A stretch of DNA of 64,000 bases from Rahnella inusitata (GCF_003263515.1 NZ_JYDE01000014.1:1-64000), one strand, 5' to 3'; numbered from the stretch's first letter, positions 42,087 through 49,883 are shown. The notes: a model not told the origin generated them from the letters alone. Numbers and translations: made by a program.

Positions 42087-42153
42087 TGTACCTATAGGGT
42101 ACAAGTATCTTGCGGGTTCATTTAAATAGTGCATAATGTATCTCGGAGGTACA
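42087..42153. promoter_or_regulatory. Right operator region with P_R and two 17-bp operators
   Basis: Operator TGTACCTATAGGGTACA lies at 42087-42103 and TGTATCTCGGAGGTACA at 42137-42153. P_R has TTGCGG (42110-42115), a 16-bp spacer and CATAAT (42132-42137). The second operator overlaps both the transcription start and the cro ribosome site (GGAGG). The upstream operator suits control of the cI promoter. The consensus is TGTAYCYNNNRGGTACA. Confidence 0.85.
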
Positions 42154-42154
42154 T

Positions 42155-42379
42155 ATGATTAAAAACTATTGGGATGCTTTAACAAAACCAGAGCAAAACG
42201 CTCTGGCTAAGAAAGTCGGCAGTAGCAGTGGTTATTTGAGATTGGTCTTCAACGGTTACAAAAAAGCGGGATTTGCTCTCGCTCAACGCCTTGAAGAAGA
42301 AACCGCCGGTGTTGTTACCAAGAGTCAATTGCGACCTGACATTTATGGGGATGTTAAACCAGAAATCGCAGCGCCATAA
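42155..42379 (+). CDS. cro: Cro-like repressor
   Basis: A 74-residue helix-turn-helix protein (LAKKVGSSSGYLRLVFNGYKKAGFALAQRLEEET) directly downstream of P_R and divergent from cI. It is the expected Cro/YdaS-type lytic regulator. The leader is only about 11 nt, and the ribosome site lies inside an operator, so bound repressor would block both steps of expression. Confidence 0.82.
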   Translation: MIKNYWDALTKPEQNALAKKVGSSSGYLRLVFNGYKKAGFALAQRLEEETAGVVTKSQLRPDIYGDVKPEIAAP

Positions 42380-42398
42380 CTACCGAAGGAAAAGCGAA

Positions 42399-42905
42399 AT
42401 GGTAGACCTGAAATCAACAGTAAAAGCGATGTGTAAAGCATACCCCGGTGGGCGCTCTGCAATGGCTGGCGCTTTGGGCATGACTGAAACGCAATTCAAC
42501 AACAACCTGTACGAAAAGAATGGCTGTCGCTTCTTCGAGGTTGCAGAGCTTGAAGCGATGGAAGACATCAGCGGTGCCAATCACCTGGCTGAGTACTTCG
42601 CTCAGCGCCGCGGCGGCTTTTTCGTTGAAATCCCACATCGTGAAGAACTGGACAACGTTGATCTGTTCATCAAGGGGGTAAAGGTTGCGGCTAAGAGCGG
42701 GAAGGTTGATCAGCAGATAAATATTTCGATAGCAGACGACGGGGTAATTGATGAAAGCGAGAAGACAGAAATTATGTCGCTTCATCGTAAGCATTTAGCT
42801 GCCCGCGATGAGTATGTGAAGTCAGTAGTGGCTTTGCATGAAAAGGTTGACGCCCAGAGTGTGCAGCTCCAGGCGTCGGGCGCATTAAAAACGTGTGTGG
42901 AGTAA
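42399..42905 (+). CDS. CII-like regulatory protein (YmfL / Phage_CP76 family)
   Basis: A 168-residue protein beginning MVDLKSTVKAMCKAYPGG and MAGALGMTETQFNNNLYEKNGCRFF, matching YmfL of the e14 element and the Phage_CP76 (CII-like) family. It has an N-terminal DNA-binding part and a C-terminal coiled segment. ATG 42399 has AAGGAAAAG upstream. The longer in-frame start is rejected because it runs through the cro gene. It is expected to act in the lysis/lysogeny choice. Confidence 0.82.
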   Translation: MVDLKSTVKAMCKAYPGGRSAMAGALGMTETQFNNNLYEKNGCRFFEVAELEAMEDISGANHLAEYFAQRRGGFFVEIPHREELDNVDLFIKGVKVAAKSGKVDQQINISIADDGVIDESEKTEIMSLHRKHLAARDEYVKSVVALHEKVDAQSVQLQASGALKTCVE

Positions 42906-42912
42906 TTAACGC

Positions 42913-43272
42913 ATGAACAGTTTACTCATAAAAGCCGGAGTTCCGCAAATCCGCTGTGTTGCAACTGGCGGTACCGCTGGCTCTCTTTCGTACGAAGTGA
43001 TGATAGGCAACCGCTGGATCCCCTGCAACTACCAGTTCGCGGCATGGTGGGTAGGTTACGTCTGTGAGCACAGCCGGAAGGTGAGCGCATGTCTGAAGAA
43101 ATCCAAAAGCTTGACCGGCATTACAAGGATTGGCGGAGCGTTGTGGTACACGTCGTGGGCTTCGACCGAGCGGGGGATCGCGTCATCTTCATGCGCGCCG
43201 GTTATCCGCATGAATGCGCGCAGCCAACTGAACAATTCCGGCGAAAATTCACGAGGGTCTTATGAGCGTTAA
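42913..43272 (+). CDS. Small phage protein overlapping the DUF4222 gene (uncertain extent)
   Basis: The frame encodes 119 residues. The first roughly 60 (MNSLLIKAGVPQIRC, WIPCNYQFAAWWVGYVCEHSRK) look protein-like. The second half overlaps the DUF4222 gene in another frame for 177 bp and looks like out-of-frame sequence. A lesion or recent frame extension near 43080 is possible. I trust the first half only. Confidence 0.4.
   Translation: MNSLLIKAGVPQIRCVATGGTAGSLSYEVMIGNRWIPCNYQFAAWWVGYVCEHSRKVSACLKKSKSLTGITRIGGALWYTSWASTERGIASSSCAPVIRMNARSQLNNSGENSRGSYER
43089..43265 (+). CDS. DUF4222 phage protein
   Basis: A 58-residue protein starts MSEEIQKLDRHYKDWRS and continues VVVHVVGFDRAGDRVIFMR, ending FRRKFTRVL. 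This matches DUF4222, small phage proteins commonly found just before replication genes. Its stop overlaps the ATG of the replication gene (ATGA at 43262-43265). It is short and missed by size cut-offs. Function unknown. Confidence 0.8.
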   Translation: MSEEIQKLDRHYKDWRSVVVHVVGFDRAGDRVIFMRAGYPHECAQPTEQFRRKFTRVL

Positions 43273-44287
43273 GTTATCCGCATACGTCTGGGACGGGCTG
43301 GCTCAGGCTGGCGTGAAAGGTACCCAATTGCTGGTAATGCTGCGTCTGGCTGATTTCTCCAGCGATGAAGGCACGTGCTATCCGGGCATTGAGACGATAT
43401 CCCGCCAGATCGGAGCTGGGCGCAGTACGGTCATAACGGCAATCACTCAGTTGCAGAAAGATGGCTGGTTATCCCGCGAAGAACGCCGCAAGGGCAACCG
43501 CAATAAAACCAACCTGTATTACCTGAACGTGAAGAAGCTCCGCGAAGCAGCTGCGGGTTTCTATTCTGATAGTCCAGTTTCTGAACATTCAGATTCTGAA
43601 CGTTCCAATTCTGAATATTCAAATTCTGAACGTCCAGAAAACGTGAATAAAAGCGGTTTTGACCGTCCAGAATCTGGAGGGGATCCGTTAGTAAATTCAA
43701 AACAAGATCCATCAGATATAAAAAACCTTTGTCAGCCTGCTGCGCAGACCGACGCCGAGGTTGAAATTACTGATCAGGCTAAACAGGCACTGAAACACCT
43801 GAACCAAATCACCGGGTCACGTTACCAGCCCGCCAAAAGCTCGCTGCAAAACATGCGTGCCCGTCTCCGCGAAGGTCACACCCTGGAAGAACTGCAGCTG
43901 GTTATCGAATACAAGCAGGTTCACTGGGGAGACTCTCCAAAAATGGCCGAGTATCTGCGCCCGGCAACCCTGTTCCAGCCAGACAAATTCGAAGGTTACC
44001 TGCTCAGCGCGACCAAATGGGCGAAGAGTGGCCGTCCGGTTTGTGTGAACGGTAAGTGGACAGCTGACGGTGAAGTTGCAGTTGATACCGCCGAACGCGA
44101 CGCGGCATACCGCCGGTTCATCAGCGGTGTAGCGGCAACCAAAGCCCCGAGCAAGTTGGAAAAACTGGTGTGCACCGAGGCCAGCAAGGCCAGCGTCCGC
44201 AGCATGCGCAGTGATTTCGCCATCACCACATGGGCCAAGATTTGGAAAGAGTGCGCCCAGCGCCAGCAGGGAGTGAAAGCAGCATGA
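43262..44287 (+). CDS. Phage replication initiation protein (O-like, winged-helix N-terminus)
   Basis: A 341-residue protein with an N-terminal winged helix (IETISRQIGAGRSTVITAITQLQKDGWLSREERRKG in part) and a C-terminal domain of the conserved phage replication type (LNQITGSRYQPAKSSLQNMRARLREG, YLRPATLFQPDKFEGYL). Between them the repetitive peptide SEHSDSERSNSEYSNSERPE is encoded by four 15-bp DNA repeats. As in lambda O, these probably form the replication origin bound by this protein. Its stop overlaps the next gene's start. Confidence 0.85.
   Translation: MSVKLSAYVWDGLAQAGVKGTQLLVMLRLADFSSDEGTCYPGIETISRQIGAGRSTVITAITQLQKDGWLSREERRKGNRNKTNLYYLNVKKLREAAAGFYSDSPVSEHSDSERSNSEYSNSERPENVNKSGFDRPESGGDPLVNSKQDPSDIKNLCQPAAQTDAEVEITDQAKQALKHLNQITGSRYQPAKSSLQNMRARLREGHTLEELQLVIEYKQVHWGDSPKMAEYLRPATLFQPDKFEGYLLSATKWAKSGRPVCVNGKWTADGEVAVDTAERDAAYRRFISGVAATKAPSKLEKLVCTEASKASVRSMRSDFAITTWAKIWKECAQRQQGVKAA
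43580..43639. repeat. Four 15-bp iterons, candidate phage origin inside the replication gene
   Basis: Direct repeats lie end to end at 43580, 43595, 43610 and 43625. The first three are TCTGAACATTCAGAT, TCTGAACGTTCCAAT and TCTGAATATTCAAAT, and the fourth begins TCTGAACGTCC. They are all built on TCTGAAYRTYC. An AT-richer segment follows. Lambda's origin has the same arrangement of four iterons inside gene O followed by an AT-rich region. Confidence 0.75.
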
Positions 44288-45156
44288 CAAATCCATATTC
44301 AAAGGCTCTCACCGAGCAGAAAGCTTTGACTGCCCACAAGTTGAAAGAGGTTGGCGACCAGTGGCGCACGCCAGACGCTCTTTTCTGGGGTATCAATGCC
44401 ATGTTCGGCCCGCTTGTTCTCGATTTGTTTTCTGATGGAGAAAACAGCAAATGCCTGGCGTTCTATACCGTTGAAGACAATGCACTGACTCACGACTGGT
44501 CAGCCAGATTAGGCGAACTTAACGGGGCTGCTTTCGGTAACCCACCATACTCTCGCGCCAGCCAGCACGAAGGCCAACAGGTCACCGGCATGTCACACAT
44601 CATGAACCACACATTCAAGATGCGTGAGCTCGGCGGCCGGTATGTGTTCCTCATCAAGGCGGCGACCTCAGAAACTTGGTGGCCAGAAGACGCTGACCAC
44701 GTTTCATTCATCCGTGGACGAATTGGCTTTGACCTCCCTGGATGGTTTGTTCCTGCAGACGAAAAACAGGTCCCCTCTGGCGCTTTCTTTGCTGGCGCTG
44801 TTGCCGTTTTCGATAAGAAGTGGCGTGGTCCTGCCTTCAACTACATCGATCGTGAAGAACTGCTGGCGCAAGGCGAGGCATTTCTATTTCAGATCCGCAC
44901 CATGGCAGCTGGTTTACAACAAACCCAGCAACAAAATATTCCTGAAATTATTCCGGAACCGGAATCCAACAACCGCGTATGGCCAGCCGAAGTGAACCAT
45001 CTCTTTGACCTGGTCGCCGAGTCTTCAAATCTCGACGCGCACCTGCAGAACAAACTTCGTCACCACATCAACCGCCTGAAAATGGACGGAATGCCGGTAG
45101 ACCAGATCATTGATACCGCCGGCACACTTGCCCGCAAAATGGGAGCAACAGCGTGA
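44284..45156 (+). CDS. Phage N6-adenine DNA methyltransferase (Dam family)
   Basis: A 290-residue protein with the amino-methyltransferase motif NPPY at residues 86-89 (AAFGNPPYSRAS) and an N-terminal WRTPDALFWGINAMFGP segment of the phage Dam family. It would methylate adenine in phage DNA and could protect it from restriction. The start overlaps the replication gene's stop (ATGA) and the stop overlaps the cytosine methylase start by 4 bp. The last roughly 60 residues form a separate helical tail. Confidence 0.88.
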   Translation: MTNPYSKALTEQKALTAHKLKEVGDQWRTPDALFWGINAMFGPLVLDLFSDGENSKCLAFYTVEDNALTHDWSARLGELNGAAFGNPPYSRASQHEGQQVTGMSHIMNHTFKMRELGGRYVFLIKAATSETWWPEDADHVSFIRGRIGFDLPGWFVPADEKQVPSGAFFAGAVAVFDKKWRGPAFNYIDREELLAQGEAFLFQIRTMAAGLQQTQQQNIPEIIPEPESNNRVWPAEVNHLFDLVAESSNLDAHLQNKLRHHINRLKMDGMPVDQIIDTAGTLARKMGATA

Positions 45157-47150
45157 AAGAAATTATCGTAGACAATTTTGCAGGCGGCGGCGGTGCGAGC
45201 ACCGGTATTGAGATGGCAACTGGCCGTAGCGTTGATATTGCGATCAACCATGACGAGAACGCGATCGCCATGCACAGCACCAATCACCCTGAAACGCTGC
45301 ATTACTGCGAATCGGTGTTTGACGTTGATCCTATCGCGGCGACCGCTGGGCGTCCTGTCGGTCTGGCGTGGTTCAGCCCGGATTGCCGTCACTTCAGTAA
45401 AGCCAAGGGTAGCAAACCGGTGAAAAAAGAAATCCGTGGTCTGGCATGGATTGTGATCCGCTGGGCACTGGCGAAGCGCCCGCGTGTGATGATGCTGGAG
45501 AACGTCGAAGAGTTTAAAACGTGGGGTCCGCTGCTGACTGCAGAAGACGGCACAGAACATCCGGATCCGGCGCGCGCTGGCGAAACATTTGCTGCATTCA
45601 TCGGCATGCTGACCACCGGCATTGCAGCGGATCACCCGGCAATTGCTGAGTGCTGCGAAGTGCTGAACATCGATGTGAACAGCAATGACGTCTACCGTCT
45701 GGTTGCCGGGCTGGGGTACGTTGTCGATCACCGCGAGTTACGCGCCTGCGACTTCGGTGCGCCGACTATACGACGCCGGTTCTTTATGGTGATGCGCTGC
45801 GACGGCCAGCCGGTTCAATGGCCTGCTGCGAGCCACGGGGATCCTAAATCTCTGGATGTGCAGACCGGGAAGCTGGCGCCGTGGCGTACCGCTGCCGAGT
45901 GTATAGACTGGTCAATTCCATGCCCGAGCATTTTCGATCGCAAAAAGCCGCTGGCAGAGAACACCCTGAGACGTATTGCCCGTGGCATCCAGCGCTTTGT
46001 AATCGACAACCCAACGCCGTTTATCGTGAAGTGCAATCACACCAGCACCAAAACCGTTTATAACTGCTTCCGTGGTCAGGCGCTGGATGAGCCCCTTCAG
46101 ACGATCACGAAAACCCACGGTTATGCGGTCGTTACCCCGCACATCACCAAATTCCGCACCGGTGCGACTGGTCAGGAAGTTGATGAGCCATTGCCGACGA
46201 TCACCGCTGGCAGCTCAGAACGTCCGGGGGGCAATGGACATGCGTTGGGAATGGTTGAGGCGACACTCGCCCCAGCACTTATCCAGATGGGGTATGGCGA
46301 ACGTGAAGGACAGGCCCCCCGTGCTCTAAATATCGAAAAGCCGATCGGAACAGTAACGGCTGGTGGAAATAAATTTGCAGTGGTAGCGCCGATCATTGCA
46401 CGAATCGGACAAACCGGTTTCGGCGGCGATCGAATGGCGTATGAAGCTGGCAAGCCACTGACAACCATAACCAGCAAAGCAGAACATTTGTTGGTTGCTC
46501 CGGTGATTGCTCGCCAGTTCGGCAACAGTGTCGGTCACGCAGCTGATGAGCCAAACGGCACAATTACGGCGGGCGGTGGCGGTAAAAGTCAGTTATGTAC
46601 CGCGTTCCTCGCGAAACACTTCGGGGGCAACTACACCGGTGCTGGCGCGGCAATGGATGCACCGGCACATACAGTAACCACAACCGATCATCATGCGCTG
46701 GTCATTTCCAATCTGATTAAGCTGCGTGGCACCTGCAAAGACGGTCAGCCAGTCACTCAACCAGCCCCAACCATCACGGCCGGTGGCCTGCATATCGGTG
46801 AGGTTCGCGCTTTCCTGCTCAAGTATTACGGCAACGAAAAAGAAGGCGTCAGCCTGGATGAATCCCTGCACACCGTTACCACTAATGACCGGTTTGGCCT
46901 GGTCACGGTCGAGGGCATGGATTACCAGATCGTTGATATCGGCATGCGCATGCTGCAACCCCATGAGCTTTACGCTGCTCAGGGTTTCCCGAGCTGGTAC
47001 ATCATCGATCAGGACTACCGAGGCAAGAAATACGCCAAAGATAAGCAGGTCGCGCGTTGCGGGAACGCCGTACCGCCGCCGTTCGCTGAAGCGCTGGTGC
47101 GCGCTAATCTGCCGGAAATGTGCGGCGCTGATAAAGAGGTGGCCGCGTGA
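45153..47150 (+). CDS. DNA cytosine-5 methyltransferase with repetitive target-recognition region
   Basis: A 665-residue C5 methylase. Motif I is DNFAGGGGASTGIE. The catalytic cysteine is Cys78 in the variant SPDCRHFS. The ENV motif is at residues 116-118. Motif VIII-like RRRFFMV and the C-terminal RCGNAVPPP (motif X) complete the fold. Residues about 312-580 hold eight repeats of a module with the pattern (E/K/D)-P-x-x-T-I/V-T, each followed by a hydrophobic strand. This replaces a compact recognition domain. It pairs with the upstream adenine methylase and no restriction enzyme is adjacent, suggesting an anti-restriction role. Confidence 0.88.
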   Translation: MKEIIVDNFAGGGGASTGIEMATGRSVDIAINHDENAIAMHSTNHPETLHYCESVFDVDPIAATAGRPVGLAWFSPDCRHFSKAKGSKPVKKEIRGLAWIVIRWALAKRPRVMMLENVEEFKTWGPLLTAEDGTEHPDPARAGETFAAFIGMLTTGIAADHPAIAECCEVLNIDVNSNDVYRLVAGLGYVVDHRELRACDFGAPTIRRRFFMVMRCDGQPVQWPAASHGDPKSLDVQTGKLAPWRTAAECIDWSIPCPSIFDRKKPLAENTLRRIARGIQRFVIDNPTPFIVKCNHTSTKTVYNCFRGQALDEPLQTITKTHGYAVVTPHITKFRTGATGQEVDEPLPTITAGSSERPGGNGHALGMVEATLAPALIQMGYGEREGQAPRALNIEKPIGTVTAGGNKFAVVAPIIARIGQTGFGGDRMAYEAGKPLTTITSKAEHLLVAPVIARQFGNSVGHAADEPNGTITAGGGGKSQLCTAFLAKHFGGNYTGAGAAMDAPAHTVTTTDHHALVISNLIKLRGTCKDGQPVTQPAPTITAGGLHIGEVRAFLLKYYGNEKEGVSLDESLHTVTTNDRFGLVTVEGMDYQIVDIGMRMLQPHELYAAQGFPSWYIIDQDYRGKKYAKDKQVARCGNAVPPPFAEALVRANLPEMCGADKEVAA

Positions 47151-47305
47151 ATCAACTCCAAAATATTTGGCTTGATGCTTATCGCGGTTGGTTAAAAGCA
47201 GTCTCCCCGGAGGGGGAGCTGCATCCCACTGATTACACAGCGGCGCGGGAACATGCTGATGCTGTACTGAATAGCCTGGTCAAGGCAGGGGAGGGCGCTG
47301 AATGA
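47147..47305 (+). CDS. 52-residue phage protein with GTG start
   Basis: The frame starts at GTG 47147, overlapping the methylase stop (GTGA), and ends overlapping the next ATG (ATGA at 47302-47305). It encodes a soluble helical protein (NQLQNIWLDAYRGWLKAVSP, AAREHADAVLNSLVKAG). Double stop/start overlap in a tightly packed operon supports translation. Function unknown. Confidence 0.7.
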   Translation: MNQLQNIWLDAYRGWLKAVSPEGELHPTDYTAAREHADAVLNSLVKAGEGAE

Positions 47306-48312
47306 GAGCTTTATTGAAACCATACCCACAGAAGGATTTGGGGATCGTGCTGTTACGGCCGCCGGCTGACATGCTGCAGCACTTCAGCGGGAAGCGCCTG
47401 CTGATCACCGACGAGCCCGCTGATTTGCGTAATGCGCCAGAAGGGCTTGTTCTTCCAGAAGTGCAGCCGATCGCCAAACACCCACTGATAAGCAGTTTTC
47501 TTGCGTCAGAGCCCGTTCTTTATGCTGCTGGCGGATGGGAGGAGATGACTAACTGGGTTAAACACAATCGCGGTTGCCACTGCTCCGATCATGCTGGATA
47601 TCACCACCACGAAATGACGCATGCACGCCGGAAGCGCGGAGTTATATCCCTATGCTGGTATCACGACACTCAGTTACGGAACAAAGAATCAGTCGATCTG
47701 GATGACTTAGCTCTGGCGAACACCATGGAATTTGTCACTGAAAGGATCCGCCGCTGGCTGGGCGAGCCTGTTGGTCACAAAATATCACTGGGCGAATTGT
47801 GCTGGTGGGCGATCGGAAAGGGCATAGCTGACAAGTTACCGCAGAAAATTATCAGTGAAGCCATGGGAATTCCTTACGACGTACCTGGTGGACAGCGTAA
47901 AGAGGCGGACGTGAATCCATGGGCGAAACAGCCTGGTGAAGTGCTGGCGGAAAACATCAAACCGGTACTGGCGCTGGCAATCGATCCGGAGACGCCTGAG
48001 TCCTATTTGCTTCGCCCGAAGCGCCGCCGGTATGAGAACACAAAATACACCCAGTGGGTAAAGCGCCAGCCCTGCTGTGCCTGTGGTAACGGATCTGATG
48101 ATCCGCACCACATCGCCGGAAATGGCTTTGGCGGTATGGCGACAAAAGCGCATGACCTGTTCGTGATCCCGCTGTGCAGACGGTGTCATGACTCACTTCA
48201 TGCGAATACCCAGGATTGGGAAGCAGAACACGGTACACAGGAACATCTGTTACTGACGACATTAGACCGCGCGCTGGCGATGGGTGTTATCGCTACCGGC
48301 AAAGTAAAATAA
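47302..48312 (+). CDS. DUF968 phage protein with HNH-like zinc domain
   Basis: A 336-residue protein of the DUF968 (YdfU-like) type found between replication and Q genes. The middle has a His/Cys cluster (CHCSDHAGYHHHEMTH). The C-terminal part reads CCACGNGSDDPHHIAG then CRRCHDSLH, which resembles an HNH-type zinc nuclease or recombination factor (compare NinG/Rap). Catalytic activity is not established. Confidence 0.8.
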   Translation: MRALLKPYPQKDLGIVLLRPPADMLQHFSGKRLLITDEPADLRNAPEGLVLPEVQPIAKHPLISSFLASEPVLYAAGGWEEMTNWVKHNRGCHCSDHAGYHHHEMTHARRKRGVISLCWYHDTQLRNKESVDLDDLALANTMEFVTERIRRWLGEPVGHKISLGELCWWAIGKGIADKLPQKIISEAMGIPYDVPGGQRKEADVNPWAKQPGEVLAENIKPVLALAIDPETPESYLLRPKRRRYENTKYTQWVKRQPCCACGNGSDDPHHIAGNGFGGMATKAHDLFVIPLCRRCHDSLHANTQDWEAEHGTQEHLLLTTLDRALAMGVIATGKVK

Positions 48313-48328
48313 GAGTGTGGAGAGAATA

Positions 48329-48727
48329 ATGCGTGATATTCAACTGGTACTGGCTCGTTACGGGGTGTGGGCTCGAGATAACTCTGGCGTTAGCTGGTCA
48401 CCGATTGCCGCTGGTTTCAAAGGCCTGCTTCCCACCGAATCCAGCAAGGTAGAATCTTGCTGTGATAATGATGGCCTGATTGTGGATGCCGCCGTCGGCC
48501 GCCTGGCCGCAGTTCGGAAACCGGAAGAAGTGGACCTGATCATGCTTCATTATCGCAGTGGCCTGTCAAAACGAAAAATAGCGAAGATGCGAAAAGTGAG
48601 CGAGGGTCTAATTCGACAACAGTTGCAGGTAGCTGAAGGGTTTATCGATGGCTGTCTTGCGATGACCGGCGCGGTACTTGAGATGGACGCTTACACCCAG
48701 AAAATCAGGGTAGCGGAAGTCGCTTAA
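48329..48727 (+). CDS. Late antitermination protein Q (AntQ family)
   Basis: A 132-residue protein starting MRDIQLVLARYGVWARDN and followed by WSPIAAGFKGLLP, matching the Phage_antitermQ family. ATG 48329 has GTGGAGAG upstream, so the in-frame Met four codons earlier is not needed. It modifies RNA polymerase at the late promoter so that lysis and head/tail genes are read through terminators such as the one at 48808. Confidence 0.88.
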   Translation: MRDIQLVLARYGVWARDNSGVSWSPIAAGFKGLLPTESSKVESCCDNDGLIVDAAVGRLAAVRKPEEVDLIMLHYRSGLSKRKIAKMRKVSEGLIRQQLQVAEGFIDGCLAMTGAVLEMDAYTQKIRVAEVA

Positions 48728-48807
48728 AAAAGTTCTAGTGCGCTACGCAAAAACTCTTGTAACCTGTTAAGAGTGGTCACTTAGTCACAAAGCTTAGACA
48801 ATCCCAG

Positions 48808-48834
48808 AACCTCGCTCATGCGGGGTTTTGTCTT
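48808..48834 (+). terminator. Terminator downstream of Q (t_R'-like)
   Basis: AACCTCGC-TCAT-GCGGGGTT forms a hairpin followed by TTGTCTTTT, about 80 bp after Q. In lambdoid phages the late promoter lies just after Q and is blocked by such a terminator until Q acts. Confidence 0.75.
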
Positions 48835-48889
48835 TTGTGAGGCATGTGACGAGAGTGTGAATCTTGATCATCGTTCAGTAGCCTGATGC

Positions 48890-48898
48890 CTGCTATCC
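48890..48898 (+). promoter_or_regulatory. Extended -10 element (TGCTATCCT) before the first paralogue
   Basis: TGCTATCCT followed by GTTTGTAGA precedes the gene at 48929. The same nine bases, followed by TTTTTAGA, precede the paralogue at 49291 (49259-49267). The conserved element suggests that both genes have their own extended -10 promoter and that the promoter was duplicated with the gene. Confidence 0.55.
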
Positions 48899-48928
48899 TG
48901 TTTGTAGACATTGACAAGGGAGCTTGGC

Positions 48929-49180
48929 ATGAAGGTATTGAATACAGAATTTGAATACAGGCAGTGGATGGAGAAGGAGTACTTCCAATTTGATGATAAA
49001 TTCCCATCAATTTTCGAGCCCGATGAGTTGGAAAGGGAACTTTTAAATCAGATGCCACATCAGTTTCCCTGCATAGTTTTCGCTGTGAAAGGCCCCAGAC
49101 CTTCTGAGCCTGAGACTTTGCAGTTCATTTACCGTGACCAGGTAGAGAAATGGGCTAAAGTTTTAGGCATTATCAATTAA
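48929..49180 (+). CDS. Small acidic moron protein, paralogue 1
   Basis: An 83-residue protein (MKVLNTEFEYRQWMEKEYF, LERELLNQMPHQFPCIVF, VKGPRPSEPETLQFIYRDQ). It is clearly homologous to the next gene over its full length. ATG 48929 has AAGGGAG upstream; the TTG six codons earlier is rejected. It lies between Q and lysis genes, a usual place for morons, and probably has its own promoter. No known domain is recognised. Confidence 0.75.
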   Translation: MKVLNTEFEYRQWMEKEYFQFDDKFPSIFEPDELERELLNQMPHQFPCIVFAVKGPRPSEPETLQFIYRDQVEKWAKVLGIIN

Positions 49181-49290
49181 ATCTGAATCAAATTTCACTG
49201 GGCTCACTTGGGCCCTTTGATTAATTTTGACAAAAAAAATGATTGTTTTTCTGATTCGTTGCTATCCTTTTTAGAAAAAAAGGAGGTGCT

Positions 49291-49539
49291 ATGAAACTGC
49301 TGAAAAACGAATTTGATTATAAAATGTGGATGACATATGACTTTCTGCGATTAGACGATGGTCTGTGTTCATTGTTTGATTATGACCTGCTTGAGCGGGA
49401 GCTTATAGCTCAAATGCCTGAGCAGTTTCCCTGTATCGCTTGTATTGTTAAAGGCCCAAGTCTTTTCGAACCTGATGAAGCCAAATTCATTTATCGGCCT
49501 CAGTTAGAGGAATGGACACAGCTTATGGGCGCAGTTTAA
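49291..49539 (+). CDS. Small acidic moron protein, paralogue 2
   Basis: An 82-residue protein sharing with paralogue 1 the pattern L-x-N/T-E-F-x-Y-x-x-W-M, LERELxxQMPxQFPCI, VKGPxxxEPxxxxFIYRxQ. AAAAAGGAGG precedes ATG 49291. It ends before a strong terminator at 49564. The pair looks like an old tandem duplication that has diverged to roughly half identity. The compact acidic form would suit a protein-binding inhibitor, which is only a guess. Confidence 0.75.
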   Translation: MKLLKNEFDYKMWMTYDFLRLDDGLCSLFDYDLLERELIAQMPEQFPCIACIVKGPSLFEPDEAKFIYRPQLEEWTQLMGAV

Positions 49540-49563
49540 ACATAACTTAAAACCTACTATCTA

Positions 49564-49589
49564 AAGGCTGCCTTATGGCGGCCTTTTTT
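49564..49589 (+). terminator. Intrinsic terminator after the paralogue pair
   Basis: AAGGCTGCC-TTAT-GGCGGCCTT forms a 9-bp stem with one G-U pair, followed by TTTT. It isolates the moron genes from the lysis genes. On the other strand it may end the small membrane-protein gene. Confidence 0.85.
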
Positions 49590-49598
49590 ACAGTGGTG

Positions 49599-49796
49599 TT
49601 ACAACGAGGAAGAGGAACTGAAAAATATTGTTGCTATCACAAAAGATACCACCGTAAGAGTGAATAAAAGACAGTTGCTTGGCGTCAGCAACTTGCCATT
49701 ACTCTTACTTTTGTAATTTCGAAACAAGATGAAAATCATCACTATTCCGATGAGAATGAATATTGAAGCGCCAGTAAAGCTTGCAGCCGATGTCAT
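49599..49796 (-). CDS. Small two-helix membrane protein on the opposite strand (moron)
   Basis: A 65-residue protein with two hydrophobic helices (ASIFILIGIVMIFILF and LLFTLTVVSFVIATIFF). GAGGAAAG is correctly placed before ATG 49796. It is transcribed against the late genes and bounded by terminators on both sides, typical of a lysogeny-expressed moron. Superinfection exclusion is plausible but unproven. Confidence 0.55.
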   Translation of the reverse strand: MTSAASFTGASIFILIGIVMIFILFRNYKSKSNGKLLTPSNCLLFTLTVVSFVIATIFFSSSSSL

Positions 49797-49856
49797 CTAT
49801 CTTTCCTCGTTATAAGCAGTGAATTAATAATAGCTCATATTGAAAACAGTCTAACA

Positions 49857-49883
49857 AAAGCTGCCAAATCGGCGGCTTTTTCT
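49857..49883. terminator. Hairpin terminator upstream of the holin
   Basis: AAAGCTGCC and GGCGGCTTT pair (one G-U) around AAATC and are followed by TTCTCG on the plus strand. It lies in the 200-bp spacer before the lysis cassette. Confidence 0.65.

Noticed and set aside
43172-43272. C-terminal half of the 119-residue frame at 42913
   Set aside because: It overlaps the better supported DUF4222 gene in another frame and has no protein-like pattern.
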